In this document: piece by piece, positions 35,979 through 45,531 of the stretch
How positions within the stretch are numbered: the first letter of the stretch is position 1
Layout of the letters: each line of letters opens with the position of its first letter
NCBI RefSeq assembly: GCF_019669905.1
Contig: NZ_AP019777.1
Location: 558,001 to 622,000, forward strand
Origin: Methylomonas koyamae
Lineage (GTDB): Bacteria > Pseudomonadota > Gammaproteobacteria > Methylococcales > Methylomonadaceae
Direction: 5' to 3'
Length of the DNA: 64,000 bases
Notes under the pieces: model-generated
What the model was told of the DNA's origin: nothing
Database searches by the model: none
What the model saw: only the letters and a program-made list of their open reading frames with translations
Translations under genes and position numbers: made by a program

Positions 35979-37271
35979 ATGACTCAAACCGATTACAAAG
36001 TAGCCGATATGGCCTTGGCCGAGTGGGGCCGCAAGGAAATCAAAATCGCCGAAACCGAAATGCCTGGCTTGATGGCGCTGCGTGCCGAATACGGCGCGCA
36101 ACAGCCGTTGAAAGGCGCCCGGATTGCCGGCTGCTTGCATATGACGATTCAAACCGCCGTGTTGATCGAGACCTTGACTGCGCTGGGCGCGGAAGTGCGT
36201 TGGTCGTCTTGCAATATTTTTTCTACCCAGGACCATGCGGCGGCGGCGATTGCGGCGGCCGGCGTTCCGGTATTTGCCTGGAAAGGCGAAACCGAAGCCG
36301 AAGCCGAATGGTGCATCGAACAAACCATTCTGGGACCTAACGGCTGGCGGCCGAACATGATTCTGGACGACGGCGGCGACCTGACCAACATGATGCACGA
36401 CAAGTTTCCGGAAATGATGGCCGATGTCAAAGGTTTGTCGGAAGAAACCACCACCGGCGTTCTGCGCCTGACCGAACGCGTCGCCAAAGGTACGCTGAAA
36501 GTGCCGGCATTCAACGTCAACGACTCGGTGACTAAATCGAAATTCGATAACCTGTACGGTTGCCGTGAATCCTTGGTTGACGGTATCAAACGCGCGACAG
36601 ACGTGATGGTGGCCGGCAAAATTGCTATCGTCTGCGGTTACGGCGACGTCGGTAAAGGCTGCGCGCAATCGCTACGTGGTCTCGGCGCTACTGTTTGGAT
36701 TACCGAAATCGATCCGATCTGCGCCTTGCAGGCGGCGATGGAAGGCTATCGCGTGGTAACTATGGACGAAGCGGCGGCGCAAGGCAATATTTTCGTTACC
36801 GCCACCGGCAATGTGCACGTTATTACCCACGAGCACATGAAAGCCATGCGCGACCAAGCCATCGTCTGCAATATCGGCCACTTCGATTCCGAAATCGACA
36901 TTGCCTCGTTGCGCCACTACACCTGGGAAAACATCAAGCCGCAAGTTGACCACGTGATTTTCCCTGACGGCAAACGCATCATCGTCCTGGCGGAAGGCCG
37001 TTTGGTGAATCTGGGTTGCGCAACAGGCCATCCTAGCTTCGTGATGTCCAACTCGTTCTGCAACCAAGTCTTGGCACAAATCGAGCTGTGGAACAATGCC
37101 TCGGCTTACGAAAACAAAGTCTACATTTTGCCGAAAAAACTCGACGAAAAAGTAGCGCGTTCGCATTTGGCGCAGATCGGCGTAAAACTGACCCAGTTGT
37201 CCGCTGAACAGGCCGCCTACATCAACGTGCCGGTCGAAGGTCCGTACAAGCCGGAACATTACCGTTACTAA
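35979..37271 (+). CDS. ahcY: S-adenosylhomocysteine hydrolase
   Basis: 430 aa from ATG 35979; the reading frame is open further upstream inside metK but has no start signal. NAD-dependent hydrolysis of SAH to adenosine and homocysteine removes the product inhibitor of methyltransferases. Features: [40 protein letters not shown] site [17 protein letters not shown], and a C-terminus ending in YKPEHYRY, as the family requires. With metK it forms a two-gene SAM cycle unit ending at a terminator. Confidence 0.97.
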   Translation: MTQTDYKVADMALAEWGRKEIKIAETEMPGLMALRAEYGAQQPLKGARIAGCLHMTIQTAVLIETLTALGAEVRWSSCNIFSTQDHAAAAIAAAGVPVFAWKGETEAEAEWCIEQTILGPNGWRPNMILDDGGDLTNMMHDKFPEMMADVKGLSEETTTGVLRLTERVAKGTLKVPAFNVNDSVTKSKFDNLYGCRESLVDGIKRATDVMVAGKIAIVCGYGDVGKGCAQSLRGLGATVWITEIDPICALQAAMEGYRVVTMDEAAAQGNIFVTATGNVHVITHEHMKAMRDQAIVCNIGHFDSEIDIASLRHYTWENIKPQVDHVIFPDGKRIIVLAEGRLVNLGCATGHPSFVMSNSFCNQVLAQIELWNNASAYENKVYILPKKLDEKVARSHLAQIGVKLTQLSAEQAAYINVPVEGPYKPEHYRY

Positions 37272-37290
37272 TCGGTAGCGAATCCGCTAT

Positions 37291-37313
37291 AAAGGGGCGC
37301 AAGCCCCTTTTTT
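37291..37313 (+). terminator. Terminator after ahcY
   Basis: AAAGGGGC and GCCCCTTT with a GCAA loop, followed by T3. It ends only about 10 bp before the bioA start. Confidence 0.85.
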
Positions 37314-37322
37314 GTGCATGCC

Positions 37323-38675
37323 ATGAATAATCGAACGATAGTAGAACGCGACCTTGCCGTGCTGTGGCACCCGTGTAGCCAAATGAAGGATCACGAGCGA
37401 AATATGCCGATGATTCCGATCAAATCCGGCCGGGGGGTATGGCTGGAAGATTTCGAAGGCAAGCGTTATCTGGACGCGATCAGTTCCTGGTGGGTCAATT
37501 TGTTCGGCCACAGTAACCCCACCATTAACGAGGCGCTCAAGGCGCAGCTCGATACTTTGGAGCACGTCATCCTGGGCGGCTTTACCCATCAAGCGGCGTT
37601 GGAACTAGCGGAAAAATTGGTCGAGATTACCCCGCCAGGCCTGGATAAATGCTTTTATGCCGACAACGGTTCGTCGGCGATCGAAATCGCTCTGAAAATG
37701 AGCTTCCACTATTGGCGCAATCTCGGCCAAACCGGTAAAACCAAATTCATCACGCTGGAAAACAGTTACCACGGCGAAACGCTGGGCGCCTTGGCGGTCG
37801 GCAATGTAGCTCTTTACAAAGAGACTTACGGCCCTCTATTGATGGAAGTGATCACTGTGCCCGGCCCGGACTGTTACTACCGCGAGCCCGACGAAAGTTG
37901 GGAGGCATACTCGATTCGCCGGTTTGCCGATATGGATCGGGCGCTCGCGGAACACGCGGATCAAGCTTGTGCGGTCATCGTCGAGCCGCTGGTACAGTGT
38001 GCCGGCAATATGCGCATGTACCATCCCGTATATTTGAAATTGTTACGGGAGGCTTGCGATAAATACGGTGTGCATTTGATTGCCGACGAAGTCGCGGTTG
38101 GATTCGGGCGTACCGGTACCCTGTTCGCTTGCGAACAGGCCGGCATCAGCCCGGATTTCATGTGTCTTTCCAAGGGCTTGACCGGCGGCTACTTGCCGTT
38201 GTCTGCGGTCTTGACCGGCAACCGGATTTACCAGGCGTTTTACGACGATTATCAAAACTTGACCGGATTCCTGCATTCCCATAGTTACACCGGTAATGCG
38301 CTTGGTTGCCGAGCGGCGCTGGCGACCATCGGGATATTCCAAACAGAGGATGTTTTGCAGAGAAACCTTAGATTGGCGGCGGCAATGGCAAAGGCATTGG
38401 AGCGCTTTCGCGATCACCCGAATGTGGGCGAAATCAGGCAAACCGGTATGATTGCCGCCATCGAGTTGGTGAAGGACAAGCAGACCCGGGAAGCCTATCC
38501 CTGGCAACAGCGGCGTGGATTGCGGGTTTACCGCCATGCATTGGCGCATGGCGTATTGTTGCGGCCGCTCGGGAACGTGATTTATTTCATGCCGCCTTAT
38601 GTGATAACCGAACAGGAGATAGCATTGATGGTGGACACGGCTTGGCAAGGCATTCAATTGGCGGTGCAAGACTGA
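37323..38675 (+). CDS. bioA: Adenosylmethionine-8-amino-7-oxononanoate aminotransferase BioA
   Basis: 450 aa from ATG 37323. PLP enzyme of biotin synthesis that, unusually, takes its amino group from SAM. Signatures: HPCSQMKDHE, SSWWVNLFGHSNP, YADNGSSAIEIALKMSFHYW, PLVQCAGNMRMY, LIADEVAVGFGRTGTLFACE and CLSKGLTGGYLPLSA (the PLP Lys). It directly follows the SAM-cycle genes; no other bio gene is nearby. rsmE starts on its stop codon. Confidence 0.96.
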   Translation: MNNRTIVERDLAVLWHPCSQMKDHERNMPMIPIKSGRGVWLEDFEGKRYLDAISSWWVNLFGHSNPTINEALKAQLDTLEHVILGGFTHQAALELAEKLVEITPPGLDKCFYADNGSSAIEIALKMSFHYWRNLGQTGKTKFITLENSYHGETLGALAVGNVALYKETYGPLLMEVITVPGPDCYYREPDESWEAYSIRRFADMDRALAEHADQACAVIVEPLVQCAGNMRMYHPVYLKLLREACDKYGVHLIADEVAVGFGRTGTLFACEQAGISPDFMCLSKGLTGGYLPLSAVLTGNRIYQAFYDDYQNLTGFLHSHSYTGNALGCRAALATIGIFQTEDVLQRNLRLAAAMAKALERFRDHPNVGEIRQTGMIAAIELVKDKQTREAYPWQQRRGLRVYRHALAHGVLLRPLGNVIYFMPPYVITEQEIALMVDTAWQGIQLAVQD

Positions 38676-39403
38676 TGCGGGTGTCGCGTCTGTACGTCGA
38701 TGTGGCGCTGAACGTTGGCCAACAGGTTGAGTTGAACGACGCCGCCGGACATTACCTGCGCACGGTTTTGCGTCTGAAGCGGGATCAGGGCATCATTCTG
38801 TTCAACGGCCGGTGCGGCGAATACCGCTGCCGGCTCGACGAAGTCAGCCGCAAGCGGGTAAGCGTAGCCGTCGAACAATTTATAGACCGCAGTGTCGAAT
38901 CGCCGTTGGCTGTTCATCTGGGGCTGGGTATTTCGCGCGGCGACCGGATGGATTGGGCTGTGCAAAAAGCGGTCGAGTTGGGTGTCGCCAGCTTGACGCC
39001 GTTGATCAGCGAGCGCTGTGTGATCAAATTCGACGACGATAAAAAACAGCAACGCCAACAGCATTGGCAAGGCATCATTCAGCATGCCGCCGAACAATCC
39101 GGGCGTACCCGCTTGCCGAGTCTAAATCCTCCGTGCGAGCTGGCGGAATGGGTCGACGGTCAGAGCGGCCTGAAATTGTTTTTGGACCCCTATGCCGACC
39201 AGGTGTTATCCGGCCTGAATCCGGAGGGCGAGGGTGTGACTTTATTGTCAGGGCCGGAAGGCGGATTCAGCGACCAGGAGCGCCAATACGCCAAGGCCGC
39301 CGGGTTTGTTCCGGTCAGAATGGGCGGCAGAATCTTGCGCAGCGAGACCGCGGTGCTGGCGGCGTTGGCTGCCGTGCAAACCTTGTGGGGCGATTTTCGC
39401 TGA
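38675..39403 (+). CDS. rsmE: 16S rRNA m3U1498 methyltransferase RsmE
   Basis: 242 aa from ATG 38675, which overlaps the bioA stop (TGATG). SPOUT-class SAM methyltransferase of 16S rRNA U1498. Motifs: HYLRTVLRLKRDQGIILFNG (PUA-like N-domain), AVQKAVELGVASLTPLISERCV, EQSGRTRLP and the knot region LLSGPEGGFSDQE with GGRILRSETAVLAAL. Another SAM-using enzyme next to metK-ahcY-bioA. Confidence 0.95.
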   Translation: MRVSRLYVDVALNVGQQVELNDAAGHYLRTVLRLKRDQGIILFNGRCGEYRCRLDEVSRKRVSVAVEQFIDRSVESPLAVHLGLGISRGDRMDWAVQKAVELGVASLTPLISERCVIKFDDDKKQQRQQHWQGIIQHAAEQSGRTRLPSLNPPCELAEWVDGQSGLKLFLDPYADQVLSGLNPEGEGVTLLSGPEGGFSDQERQYAKAAGFVPVRMGGRILRSETAVLAALAAVQTLWGDFR

Positions 39404-40284
39404 TGCGCGGGCTAGCTTCCGCTCTGGCTCCCTTGTTACTGCTGGTGATGCTGGCCATGCTTGCCGGCTTGCTGGGCTACGCCGTGCTGAAGCTGGTCGG
39501 AGACGTTCTGCCCTTAGCCAAGATTGTCAGCAAAATTACGCTGGTATTATTGTTGCTCTGCGTATTTCCGTTCAAAAAATATCTGGATTTGAGTTGGGCG
39601 GATTTGGGATTTGCGCCGTGGCCCCAATTTATCGGACAAGCCGGCCGAGGCTTTGCTTTGAGTTTGGCCACTTTGCTGCCGGTCTTGCTGATGCTGTACC
39701 TGTTGCAAGTACATGTCTGGGACGATAGCCGGGTTTGGACTTGGCAAATGTTCGCCGGTAAAGCCTTGCTGGCTTTGTTATTGGCGATGCTGATTGCCGT
39801 CGGCGAAGAGTTGTTGTTTCGCGGTTTGCTATTGAGCGGCCTGCGCCGGCAAATGCCGTTGTATGCGGCTATGTCGGTCAGCTCGCTGTACTATGCGGCG
39901 CTGCATTTCTTGAAAAGTTCGACGCCAGTCGCTTACGCCAATCTCACTCCGCTGAGCGGTTTGCCGTTACTTTCGGAAGCCTTTGCCAATTGGCTTAATC
40001 CGGCAATCGGCAGCGCTTTTGCCGCTTTATTCGCGGTCGGACTGTTTCTCGCCGTGCTGAGAAACCTTAAGGTGCAAGGATTGGGGTGGTCGATTGGCTG
40101 CCATGCCGGCTGGGTCTGGCAGATCAAACTCAGTCGGGATTTGTGCAACGTCAATTTGCAAGCCGATTCGGTGTATCTGGTCAACACCTATTACGACGGT
40201 GTGATCGGGCCGTTGGTGGCCGCGTGGCTGATGTCGGTATTGGTTGGGTACGGTGTGTACGCCCGCTACCTTCGGTCTCGCTAA
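39403..40284 (+). CDS. CPBP family intramembrane metalloprotease
   Basis: 293 aa from ATG 39403, overlapping the rsmE stop (TGATG). Eight or so hydrophobic segments. The Abi/CPBP motif GEELLFRGLLLSGL lies near residue 130 (the EExxxR motif). A second motif is expected around residue 165-175 (YYAALHFLKSS, His). A further conserved His is in GCHAGWVWQIKL near the C-terminal third. The family processes prenylated or other membrane substrates; the target here is unknown. Confidence 0.85.
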   Translation: MRGLASALAPLLLLVMLAMLAGLLGYAVLKLVGDVLPLAKIVSKITLVLLLLCVFPFKKYLDLSWADLGFAPWPQFIGQAGRGFALSLATLLPVLLMLYLLQVHVWDDSRVWTWQMFAGKALLALLLAMLIAVGEELLFRGLLLSGLRRQMPLYAAMSVSSLYYAALHFLKSSTPVAYANLTPLSGLPLLSEAFANWLNPAIGSAFAALFAVGLFLAVLRNLKVQGLGWSIGCHAGWVWQIKLSRDLCNVNLQADSVYLVNTYYDGVIGPLVAAWLMSVLVGYGVYARYLRSR

Positions 40285-40393
40285 GCCAAGCGGTGCCGAG
40301 GCGGTGGATTGAAAAAACCGTTGCAACAGCTCGAACTGTTTTGCAATATTCCGTTAATTTTTTGTTTTTACTGCGTAACAAGAGGACATGATC

Positions 40394-40705
40394 ATGCGCA
40401 ATAACAACTGTCTGCTGGTTTCCCTTATCTTGCCTGTTTCGGCGTTACTGGTTGGCGGATGTGCCAGCGAGCCGGCGCCGAAGGCGTCCGCCGAAAAAAT
40501 ATTGTCGGGCGAACAAATGCTGCGCGACAGCCAGGGCATCGCCCAATTGGGCAGCCGTTGGCAGGAAGGTAAACAGATGGTAGAGCGTGGACAGGCTATG
40601 CAACGCGAGGGTCAGATCAAAATCGACGAAGGGCGCAATTTGATCGAAGAAGGCCAAAAAATCATGCGCGAAAGTGAAGAAGGCTACAAAAATTTGAAAC
40701 AGTAA
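40394..40705 (+). CDS. Small lipoprotein with helical repeats
   Basis: 103 aa from ATG 40394; a second ATG lies 6 bp upstream. Lipoprotein signal peptide with lipobox LLVGGCA (Cys at about residue 23). The mature part is highly charged and helical with repeated MxxEGQxxxxEG(R/Q) pattern units (MVERGQAMQREGQIKIDEG, LIEEGQKIMRESEEG), which suggests an extended periplasmic helix. Family not recognised. Confidence 0.75.
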   Translation: MRNNNCLLVSLILPVSALLVGGCASEPAPKASAEKILSGEQMLRDSQGIAQLGSRWQEGKQMVERGQAMQREGQIKIDEGRNLIEEGQKIMRESEEGYKNLKQ

Positions 40706-40802
40706 ATTCGCTTACCGAATCGGTTCGAGCGGGCGTCGCTCGCGCCGGTTCTTTATGCCGTTTCCAACGCGGCAAGCGGCCGGTGCCGGCAACACACCCG
40801 CA

Positions 40803-41018
40803 TCAAGCCGGTGAGCAGGAGCCGGATTTTGGTCTGCGGGCGATTCTTAACACAGTTTTCGGTTTCGACCGTTTTGCCGCGCGGATTTCATCCGCTTCCA
40901 AGGCAATGTTGCTGCACAACACACATAGCCCGGCATCCGGCAAAAACTGCAATTCATCGGGCGGGATATCGTCACCGCAACGCGAGCAAAAGGTTAGCGG
41001 CTTTGAAATCGGTTTCAT
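40803..41018 (-). CDS. Small zinc-ribbon protein (TraR/DksA-like fragment)
   Basis: 71 aa from ATG 41018. Four cysteines in two CxxC pairs (FCSRCGDDIPP and LCVLCSN) with 17 residues between them form a zinc ribbon resembling the DksA/TraR C4 finger. The C-terminal 30 residues are basic (AAKRSKPKTVLRIARRPK), as would suit nucleic-acid or RNA-polymerase contact. The coiled coil of DksA is absent. It is probably a real gene because the cysteine spacing is intact and the strand opposite has no better candidate. Confidence 0.65.
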   Translation of the reverse strand: MKPISKPLTFCSRCGDDIPPDELQFLPDAGLCVLCSNIALEADEIRAAKRSKPKTVLRIARRPKSGSCSPA

Positions 41019-41348
41019 AATCTCCCTCCTGGTCGTCGTTCTGGATGAGGATAAACGCAATCTAAGCTACCTTTTGTCGATACTTCGTCACTTTTAAGCA
41101 TGCGCCGTTTCGTCATTGTGAAAAAGTCGAAAGTTCCGGCCGTAAACCGCTCTAAAGTTCGAATGTCGTTGTCACCGCCACATTTCCCGTTTTTGCGAAA
41201 AAAACGCCGCCTATTTTCGCATTAAATATTCACTCGAATTCGAAATGAGCGCTATTATTCATTGAAAACATTCGAAGAATATAAGCCGGTAGTTATGCCG
41301 GCTGAGCTCGGAGCCATCGGCGTTGAATCAGACAACAAAAAAGCAAAA
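41019..41348. other. Intergenic region, 330 bp, no gene seen
   Basis: Divergent gap between the zinc-ribbon gene and the lytic transglycosylase gene. It is AT-richer from 41190 to 41300 and has TATTAT at 41253-41258 without a convincing -35. The reading frame of the transglycosylase is open back to 41262, but those 29 residues precede its signal peptide and are not counted. Confidence 0.5.
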
Positions 41349-42428
41349 ATGAATCGACTTTTCTTGCGCATATTAATGCTAACGGCTGCAGCAATGCTAC
41401 TGAATGCTTGCGGCGGCGGTACGCCTGTCAAACGCGACAGAGTCGCTAGCGTCAGGCCCAACTATATTCCCCAGCGGCCTGCCTACCAGCCGCAGTCTCC
41501 GGCTTATCGGCCCACCAGTTATTCGGGGATTTTCCCGAAGCCGGGGCCGCTGGAGCCGGCCGTGGAATTCTGGCGTAAAACCTACGCGGTCTGGCAGCGC
41601 TCCGAAGTCGCCTTCCACGACGACCGCTATTTGGATGTGATCTACGAAGTGATGACGTTGCCGGGCTATGTTGCCGAAGGACTGACGGCCGAGCAAAAAG
41701 ATTTGGTCAGCCGGCGGCGCGATTATTGGAAGGCGCAATTGGCCGGCTTGGAAAGCAAATTGCGCTACGGCGCTGCGTTGAGTCCGGCCGATAAGCAATT
41801 GATCGCTAAACTGGAGGCTAGCGGCCGTTCGTTGGCAAACGTTTTGCCCGGCGCCGATAGCCGCGTGCGTTCGCAGCGGGGGACGCGCGAGCGCTTCAAA
41901 CGCGGTCTGGAAATCAGCGGACGTTACGACCTACAGTTCAGAAAAATTTTCCGTGATGCCGGGTTACCGGAAGACTTGGCCTATCTGCCCCACGTCGAAT
42001 CTTCGTTTCAGCCCGCCGCTCGATCTTCCGCAGGTGCGGTCGGCATGTGGCAGTTCACCAAAGCGGCCGCTAAAACCTTCATGCCCGGTGGCGGCGTAGT
42101 CGATCAACGCTTCGATCCGTTCGTTTCGGCTACCGGCGCGGCGCGATATCTGAGTTACGCCTACGGTAAATTAGGCGACTGGCCGGCAGCGGTCACCTCT
42201 TACAACCACGGTATCGGCGGTATGAAACGCGCCCAGAACCAAGTAGGCAAAGATTTCGCCCAGATCGTGGAGACTTACGACGGACCGGCATTCGGTTTCG
42301 CATCGCGCAACTATTACGCTCAATTTCTGGCGGCGCGCGAGATAGCGTCCAATCCGGAGCCTTATTTTCCGGAGGGAGTGCGTTACGAGGCGCCACTGGC
42401 TCCCGGACAATATTTAGCCGAAGAATAG
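41349..42428 (+). CDS. Lytic transglycosylase lipoprotein (MltD-like SLT domain)
   Basis: 359 aa from ATG 41349. Lipoprotein signal with lipobox LLNAC (Cys near residue 20), then a Pro/Tyr/Gln-rich linker (RPAYQPQSPAYRP). The SLT domain begins near residue 200: LPEDLAYLPHVESSFQPAARSSAGAVGMWQF with the catalytic Glu in HVESSF. Later motifs are FDPFVSATGAARYL and VTSYNHGIGGM. Cleaves peptidoglycan glycan strands in the periplasm. Unlike MltD it has no C-terminal LysM repeats. Confidence 0.9.
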   Translation: MNRLFLRILMLTAAAMLLNACGGGTPVKRDRVASVRPNYIPQRPAYQPQSPAYRPTSYSGIFPKPGPLEPAVEFWRKTYAVWQRSEVAFHDDRYLDVIYEVMTLPGYVAEGLTAEQKDLVSRRRDYWKAQLAGLESKLRYGAALSPADKQLIAKLEASGRSLANVLPGADSRVRSQRGTRERFKRGLEISGRYDLQFRKIFRDAGLPEDLAYLPHVESSFQPAARSSAGAVGMWQFTKAAAKTFMPGGGVVDQRFDPFVSATGAARYLSYAYGKLGDWPAAVTSYNHGIGGMKRAQNQVGKDFAQIVETYDGPAFGFASRNYYAQFLAAREIASNPEPYFPEGVRYEAPLAPGQYLAEE

Positions 42429-42439
42429 GTCGGCGTCGG

Positions 42440-42454
42440 CCGGTTCGACCGGCG
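42440..42454 (+). other. GC-rich hairpin after the transglycosylase gene
   Basis: GCCGGT, TCG loop, ACCGGC, 11 bp after the stop; no T-tract. The remaining 240 bp to the next gene shows no ORF or recognisable promoter. Confidence 0.3.
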
Positions 42455-42696
42455 CAGTCCGGCTGAGTCGTCGGCTGAGGCCAATGTATGTCGGGCCAAT
42501 TCCGGGGTGCTAAGGCCTTCGAACATGTCGCGTGCCGGCCGTGTCGGTTGGCTCGCATCAACGCTAACGCCTCGCCCCGTCATCATTTCCGTATTTCCGT
42601 AACGGCGTATTGCCAGTTACCTGATAAACCGAGCGGCGTTTCGATTGTCGGAGCGGTATTGCGTCGGCGACGCGTTACTTATAGTCGAGCTCGTTT

Positions 42697-44724
42697 ATGA
42701 ATTACCAATCTGCGACCGGAACGGTTATCGACAGCAACAAAAACCGGCCAACATTATCCGGGCCGGCGCCAATCCGTTTTGTAGCATCAGGCCTCTTAAT
42801 ATCCGGATTCGGTTTTAACCGTCCCGTTCAGCGGTTCGGGCGGCGCCTGGGGCTGGTTACTCTGCTGTTTTGTTTTGTATTTGGCGCCGTAGCGGAGCCG
42901 CCGCAACGTAGCGCGCCAGGTTACGGCGCGCTGCCTTTCCAGCCGCCGAGTCCCGGCAGCTACGCATTACCGGCCGTTGGCCAGGCGGCGGACGGCGAGG
43001 TGTTGGATACGGCTAATCGGCCGCTGCGCTTGCACGACCTGATGGGCGATAAGCTGGTGTTACTCAGCTTTATTTATGCGGCCTGCAGCGATGTTAACGG
43101 TTGTCCGTTGGCGACGCAGGTATTGCATAAAATCAGCCGCCAATTGCAAAAACAACCCGAGCTGGCGGATAAACTGCGCCTGCTGACCCTCAGCTTCAAT
43201 CCGGCCCAAGATACACCGGAAATGATGCGCCATTACGGCGAAGGTTTTAAAACCCCCGGCTTTGATTGGCAGTTTTTGACCACTCGCGACGAACGGGCGC
43301 TGCAGCCTATCCTCGACGGCTATCAGCAAAACGTGCAGAAGATCTACGATGAGCGCGGGCAGTTTACCGGAACGTTCTCGCATCTACTGCGGGTCTATCT
43401 GATCGATAAACAAAAAAACGTCCGCAATATCTACAACGTTGATTTTTTGCACGCCGATACCGTGCTCAACGACGTCAAAACCCTGCTGGCCGGTACCGAG
43501 GCGCAATCCGCGTTGGCGCAAGTCGATGCCGGCCGCCTGTACCAAGCCGGCGACAACAAACAGGATTACCGCGCAGCGGACTACCGGACCCAGTCGTTGG
43601 CTCTGGCGCAACGGCGCGGCAAGCCCGCCAATTTGCTGGAATTTGCCCGCAAGCCGCCGTTGGGTCTGCCTGTACTACCGGTTCCAAAAGACAATCCGCT
43701 GACGCCGGCGAAAATTGCGTTGGGCCGCAAACTGTTTTACGACCGGCGTTTGTCGTTGAACAATACCTTTTCCTGCGCGATTTGCCACATCCCGGAGCAA
43801 GGCTTCGCCAACAACGAAATGGCGACCGCCGTGGGCGTGGAGGGGCGTAGCGTGCGACGCAATGCGCCATCGCTGTATAACGTCGGCTATGCCGAGCTGC
43901 TGTTTCACGACGGCCGAGAAAACAGTTTGGAACAACAAGCCTGGGGGCCGTTATTGGCCCACAACGAAATGGCCAACCCGTCTATCGGCCGTGTGGTGGA
44001 CAAATTGAAAACCACTGCCGATTATCGCGGCTTGTTCGAAAAAGCGTTCAACAACAAAGGGCCGGGCATGGAAACGATAGGCCAGGCCTTGGCAAGTTAC
44101 CAGCGGACGCTGAATTCCGCGGATTCGGCGTTCGACCGCTGGTACTTTGCGAAACAAGCCGATGCGCTCGCCGATTCGGCCAAGCGCGGATTCGAATTAT
44201 TTACCGGCAAGGCGGCGTGCAGCGGTTGCCACACGATTGGCCGAAGCTCGGCATTGTTCACCGACCAAAAGCGGCATAACACCGGCGTCGGTTACGCGGA
44301 AGCCATGCAAACCGTGGACGGCAAACGCCGGATACAGGTTGCGCCGGGCGTATTTCTGGACGTCGACAGCGAGAATCTCCAGGGGCTGGATACTGTAAAG
44401 GCCAACGACTTGGGTTACTACGAAACCAGCCAGAATCCGTTGGACCGGTGGCGCTATAAAACTCCGTCGTTGCGCAATGTGGCATTGACCGCACCGTACA
44501 TGCATAACGGCAGTTTTGCGACCTTGGACGACGTGGTACGGTTTTATAATCGAGGCGGAACGCCAAACGAAAATCTGTCGCCGCTAATTAAACCGTTGGA
44601 CCTGTCTGAGGCGGAACAAGCCGATCTGGTCGAGTTTTTAAAAGCGCTGACCGGTGCCAATGTCGGTGCCCTGGTTGCCGACGGTTTTGCCGCGCCGGTT
44701 GGGGAAGCGGGCGGCGCGCCCTGA
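42697..44724 (+). CDS. Sco-like/di-haem cytochrome c peroxidase fusion protein
   Basis: 675 aa. A membrane or signal segment lies at residues 50-66 (LGLVTLLFCFVFGAVA), implying periplasmic location; the start is uncertain since no clear ribosome site precedes ATG 42697. Residues about 90-265 are a Sco/SenC thioredoxin-like copper domain: LVLLSFIYAACSDVNGCP, with C130 and C136, and H229 in FSHLLRVYLID. Residues about 325-665 are a MauG/CcpA-type di-haem peroxidase with haem motifs CAICH (C360) and CSGCH (C508). The low-potential haem region with GVEGRSVRRNAPSLYN and FHDGRENSLEQQA is typical. The fusion joins a copper carrier or redox sensor to a peroxidase. Compared with the Sco CxxxC, the cysteine spacing here is CxxxxxC. 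It is upstream of phoB on the same strand. Confidence 0.88.
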   Translation: MNYQSATGTVIDSNKNRPTLSGPAPIRFVASGLLISGFGFNRPVQRFGRRLGLVTLLFCFVFGAVAEPPQRSAPGYGALPFQPPSPGSYALPAVGQAADGEVLDTANRPLRLHDLMGDKLVLLSFIYAACSDVNGCPLATQVLHKISRQLQKQPELADKLRLLTLSFNPAQDTPEMMRHYGEGFKTPGFDWQFLTTRDERALQPILDGYQQNVQKIYDERGQFTGTFSHLLRVYLIDKQKNVRNIYNVDFLHADTVLNDVKTLLAGTEAQSALAQVDAGRLYQAGDNKQDYRAADYRTQSLALAQRRGKPANLLEFARKPPLGLPVLPVPKDNPLTPAKIALGRKLFYDRRLSLNNTFSCAICHIPEQGFANNEMATAVGVEGRSVRRNAPSLYNVGYAELLFHDGRENSLEQQAWGPLLAHNEMANPSIGRVVDKLKTTADYRGLFEKAFNNKGPGMETIGQALASYQRTLNSADSAFDRWYFAKQADALADSAKRGFELFTGKAACSGCHTIGRSSALFTDQKRHNTGVGYAEAMQTVDGKRRIQVAPGVFLDVDSENLQGLDTVKANDLGYYETSQNPLDRWRYKTPSLRNVALTAPYMHNGSFATLDDVVRFYNRGGTPNENLSPLIKPLDLSEAEQADLVEFLKALTGANVGALVADGFAAPVGEAGGAP

Positions 44725-44826
44725 CGCGCTCAACTGCGCTACTGCTCGGCTTCGGGTCTTTTTTGTCATAAAAGGGTAATATAGCGCTGCTAAATTCTGC
44801 ATATCCTCGGAATCATTAGACTAAAG

Positions 44827-45525
44827 ATGACTATGTCGAATTTGAACGTCCTGGTTGTGGAAGACGAAGATGCCATCAGGGAAATGTTGGTGATGGTGTT
44901 GGAGCAAGCTTCTTTTAAAGTGTTGGCGGTGGCCAGTGCCGAGCAGGCGCGGGAAAGCTTGGCCGATAATATGGTGGATTTGATTTTGCTGGATTGGATG
45001 TTGCCCGGAATCAGCGGGGCGGAATTGGCCAGACGCTTGAAAAGCGAGCCTGGCTACAAGGATTTGCCGATTATTCTGCTCACTGCCCGCGGCGAGGAGG
45101 AGGATAAAATCCGCGGTCTGGAGATCGGCGCCGACGACTATATTACCAAACCGTTCTCGCCCCGAGAGCTGATTGCCCGGATCAAGGCGGTGATGCGGCG
45201 TAGCGGAAAACTCTCCGAGTCCGGCCAGTTGAGCATTGGCGATTTGACGCTGGATGCCGAGCAGCACAAATTGACGATCGACGGCCGCAGCCTCGAAGTC
45301 AGTCCGACCGAATTCAGATTGATGCAGTTTTTTATGACCAATCCCGACAAAGTCTACAGCCGCACCCATTTGCTGGATCAAGTTTGGGGGCGTAGCGTTT
45401 ACATCGAAGAACGCACTGTGGACGTGCATATCCGCCGCTTACGCAAGATTCTGGCCGAGTACGGCCGTGAAGAACTGATACAAACGGTACGCGGTTTCGG
45501 TTACCGGTTTTCCTTGGTGAATTAA
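44827..45525 (+). CDS. phoB: Response regulator PhoB (OmpR family)
   Basis: 232 aa. Receiver domain with acidic pocket EDEDAIREM, phospho-acceptor Asp in LILLDWMLPGISG and Lys in DDYITKPFSPRELIARI. Winged-helix DNA-binding domain ends with RTHLLDQVWGRSVYIEERTVDVHIRRLRKIL and TVRGFGYRFS. Controls the phosphate-starvation regulon. An internal ATG two codons in could also serve. phoR follows 6 bp later. Confidence 0.93.
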   Translation: MTMSNLNVLVVEDEDAIREMLVMVLEQASFKVLAVASAEQARESLADNMVDLILLDWMLPGISGAELARRLKSEPGYKDLPIILLTARGEEEDKIRGLEIGADDYITKPFSPRELIARIKAVMRRSGKLSESGQLSIGDLTLDAEQHKLTIDGRSLEVSPTEFRLMQFFMTNPDKVYSRTHLLDQVWGRSVYIEERTVDVHIRRLRKILAEYGREELIQTVRGFGYRFSLVN

Positions 45526-45531
45526 TCCTGC

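Noticed and set aside
42429..42696. Small gene between the lytic transglycosylase and the Sco-peroxidase gene
   Set aside because: A 70-codon frame at 42488 has no start signal and an Arg/Cys-rich composition typical of chance frames.
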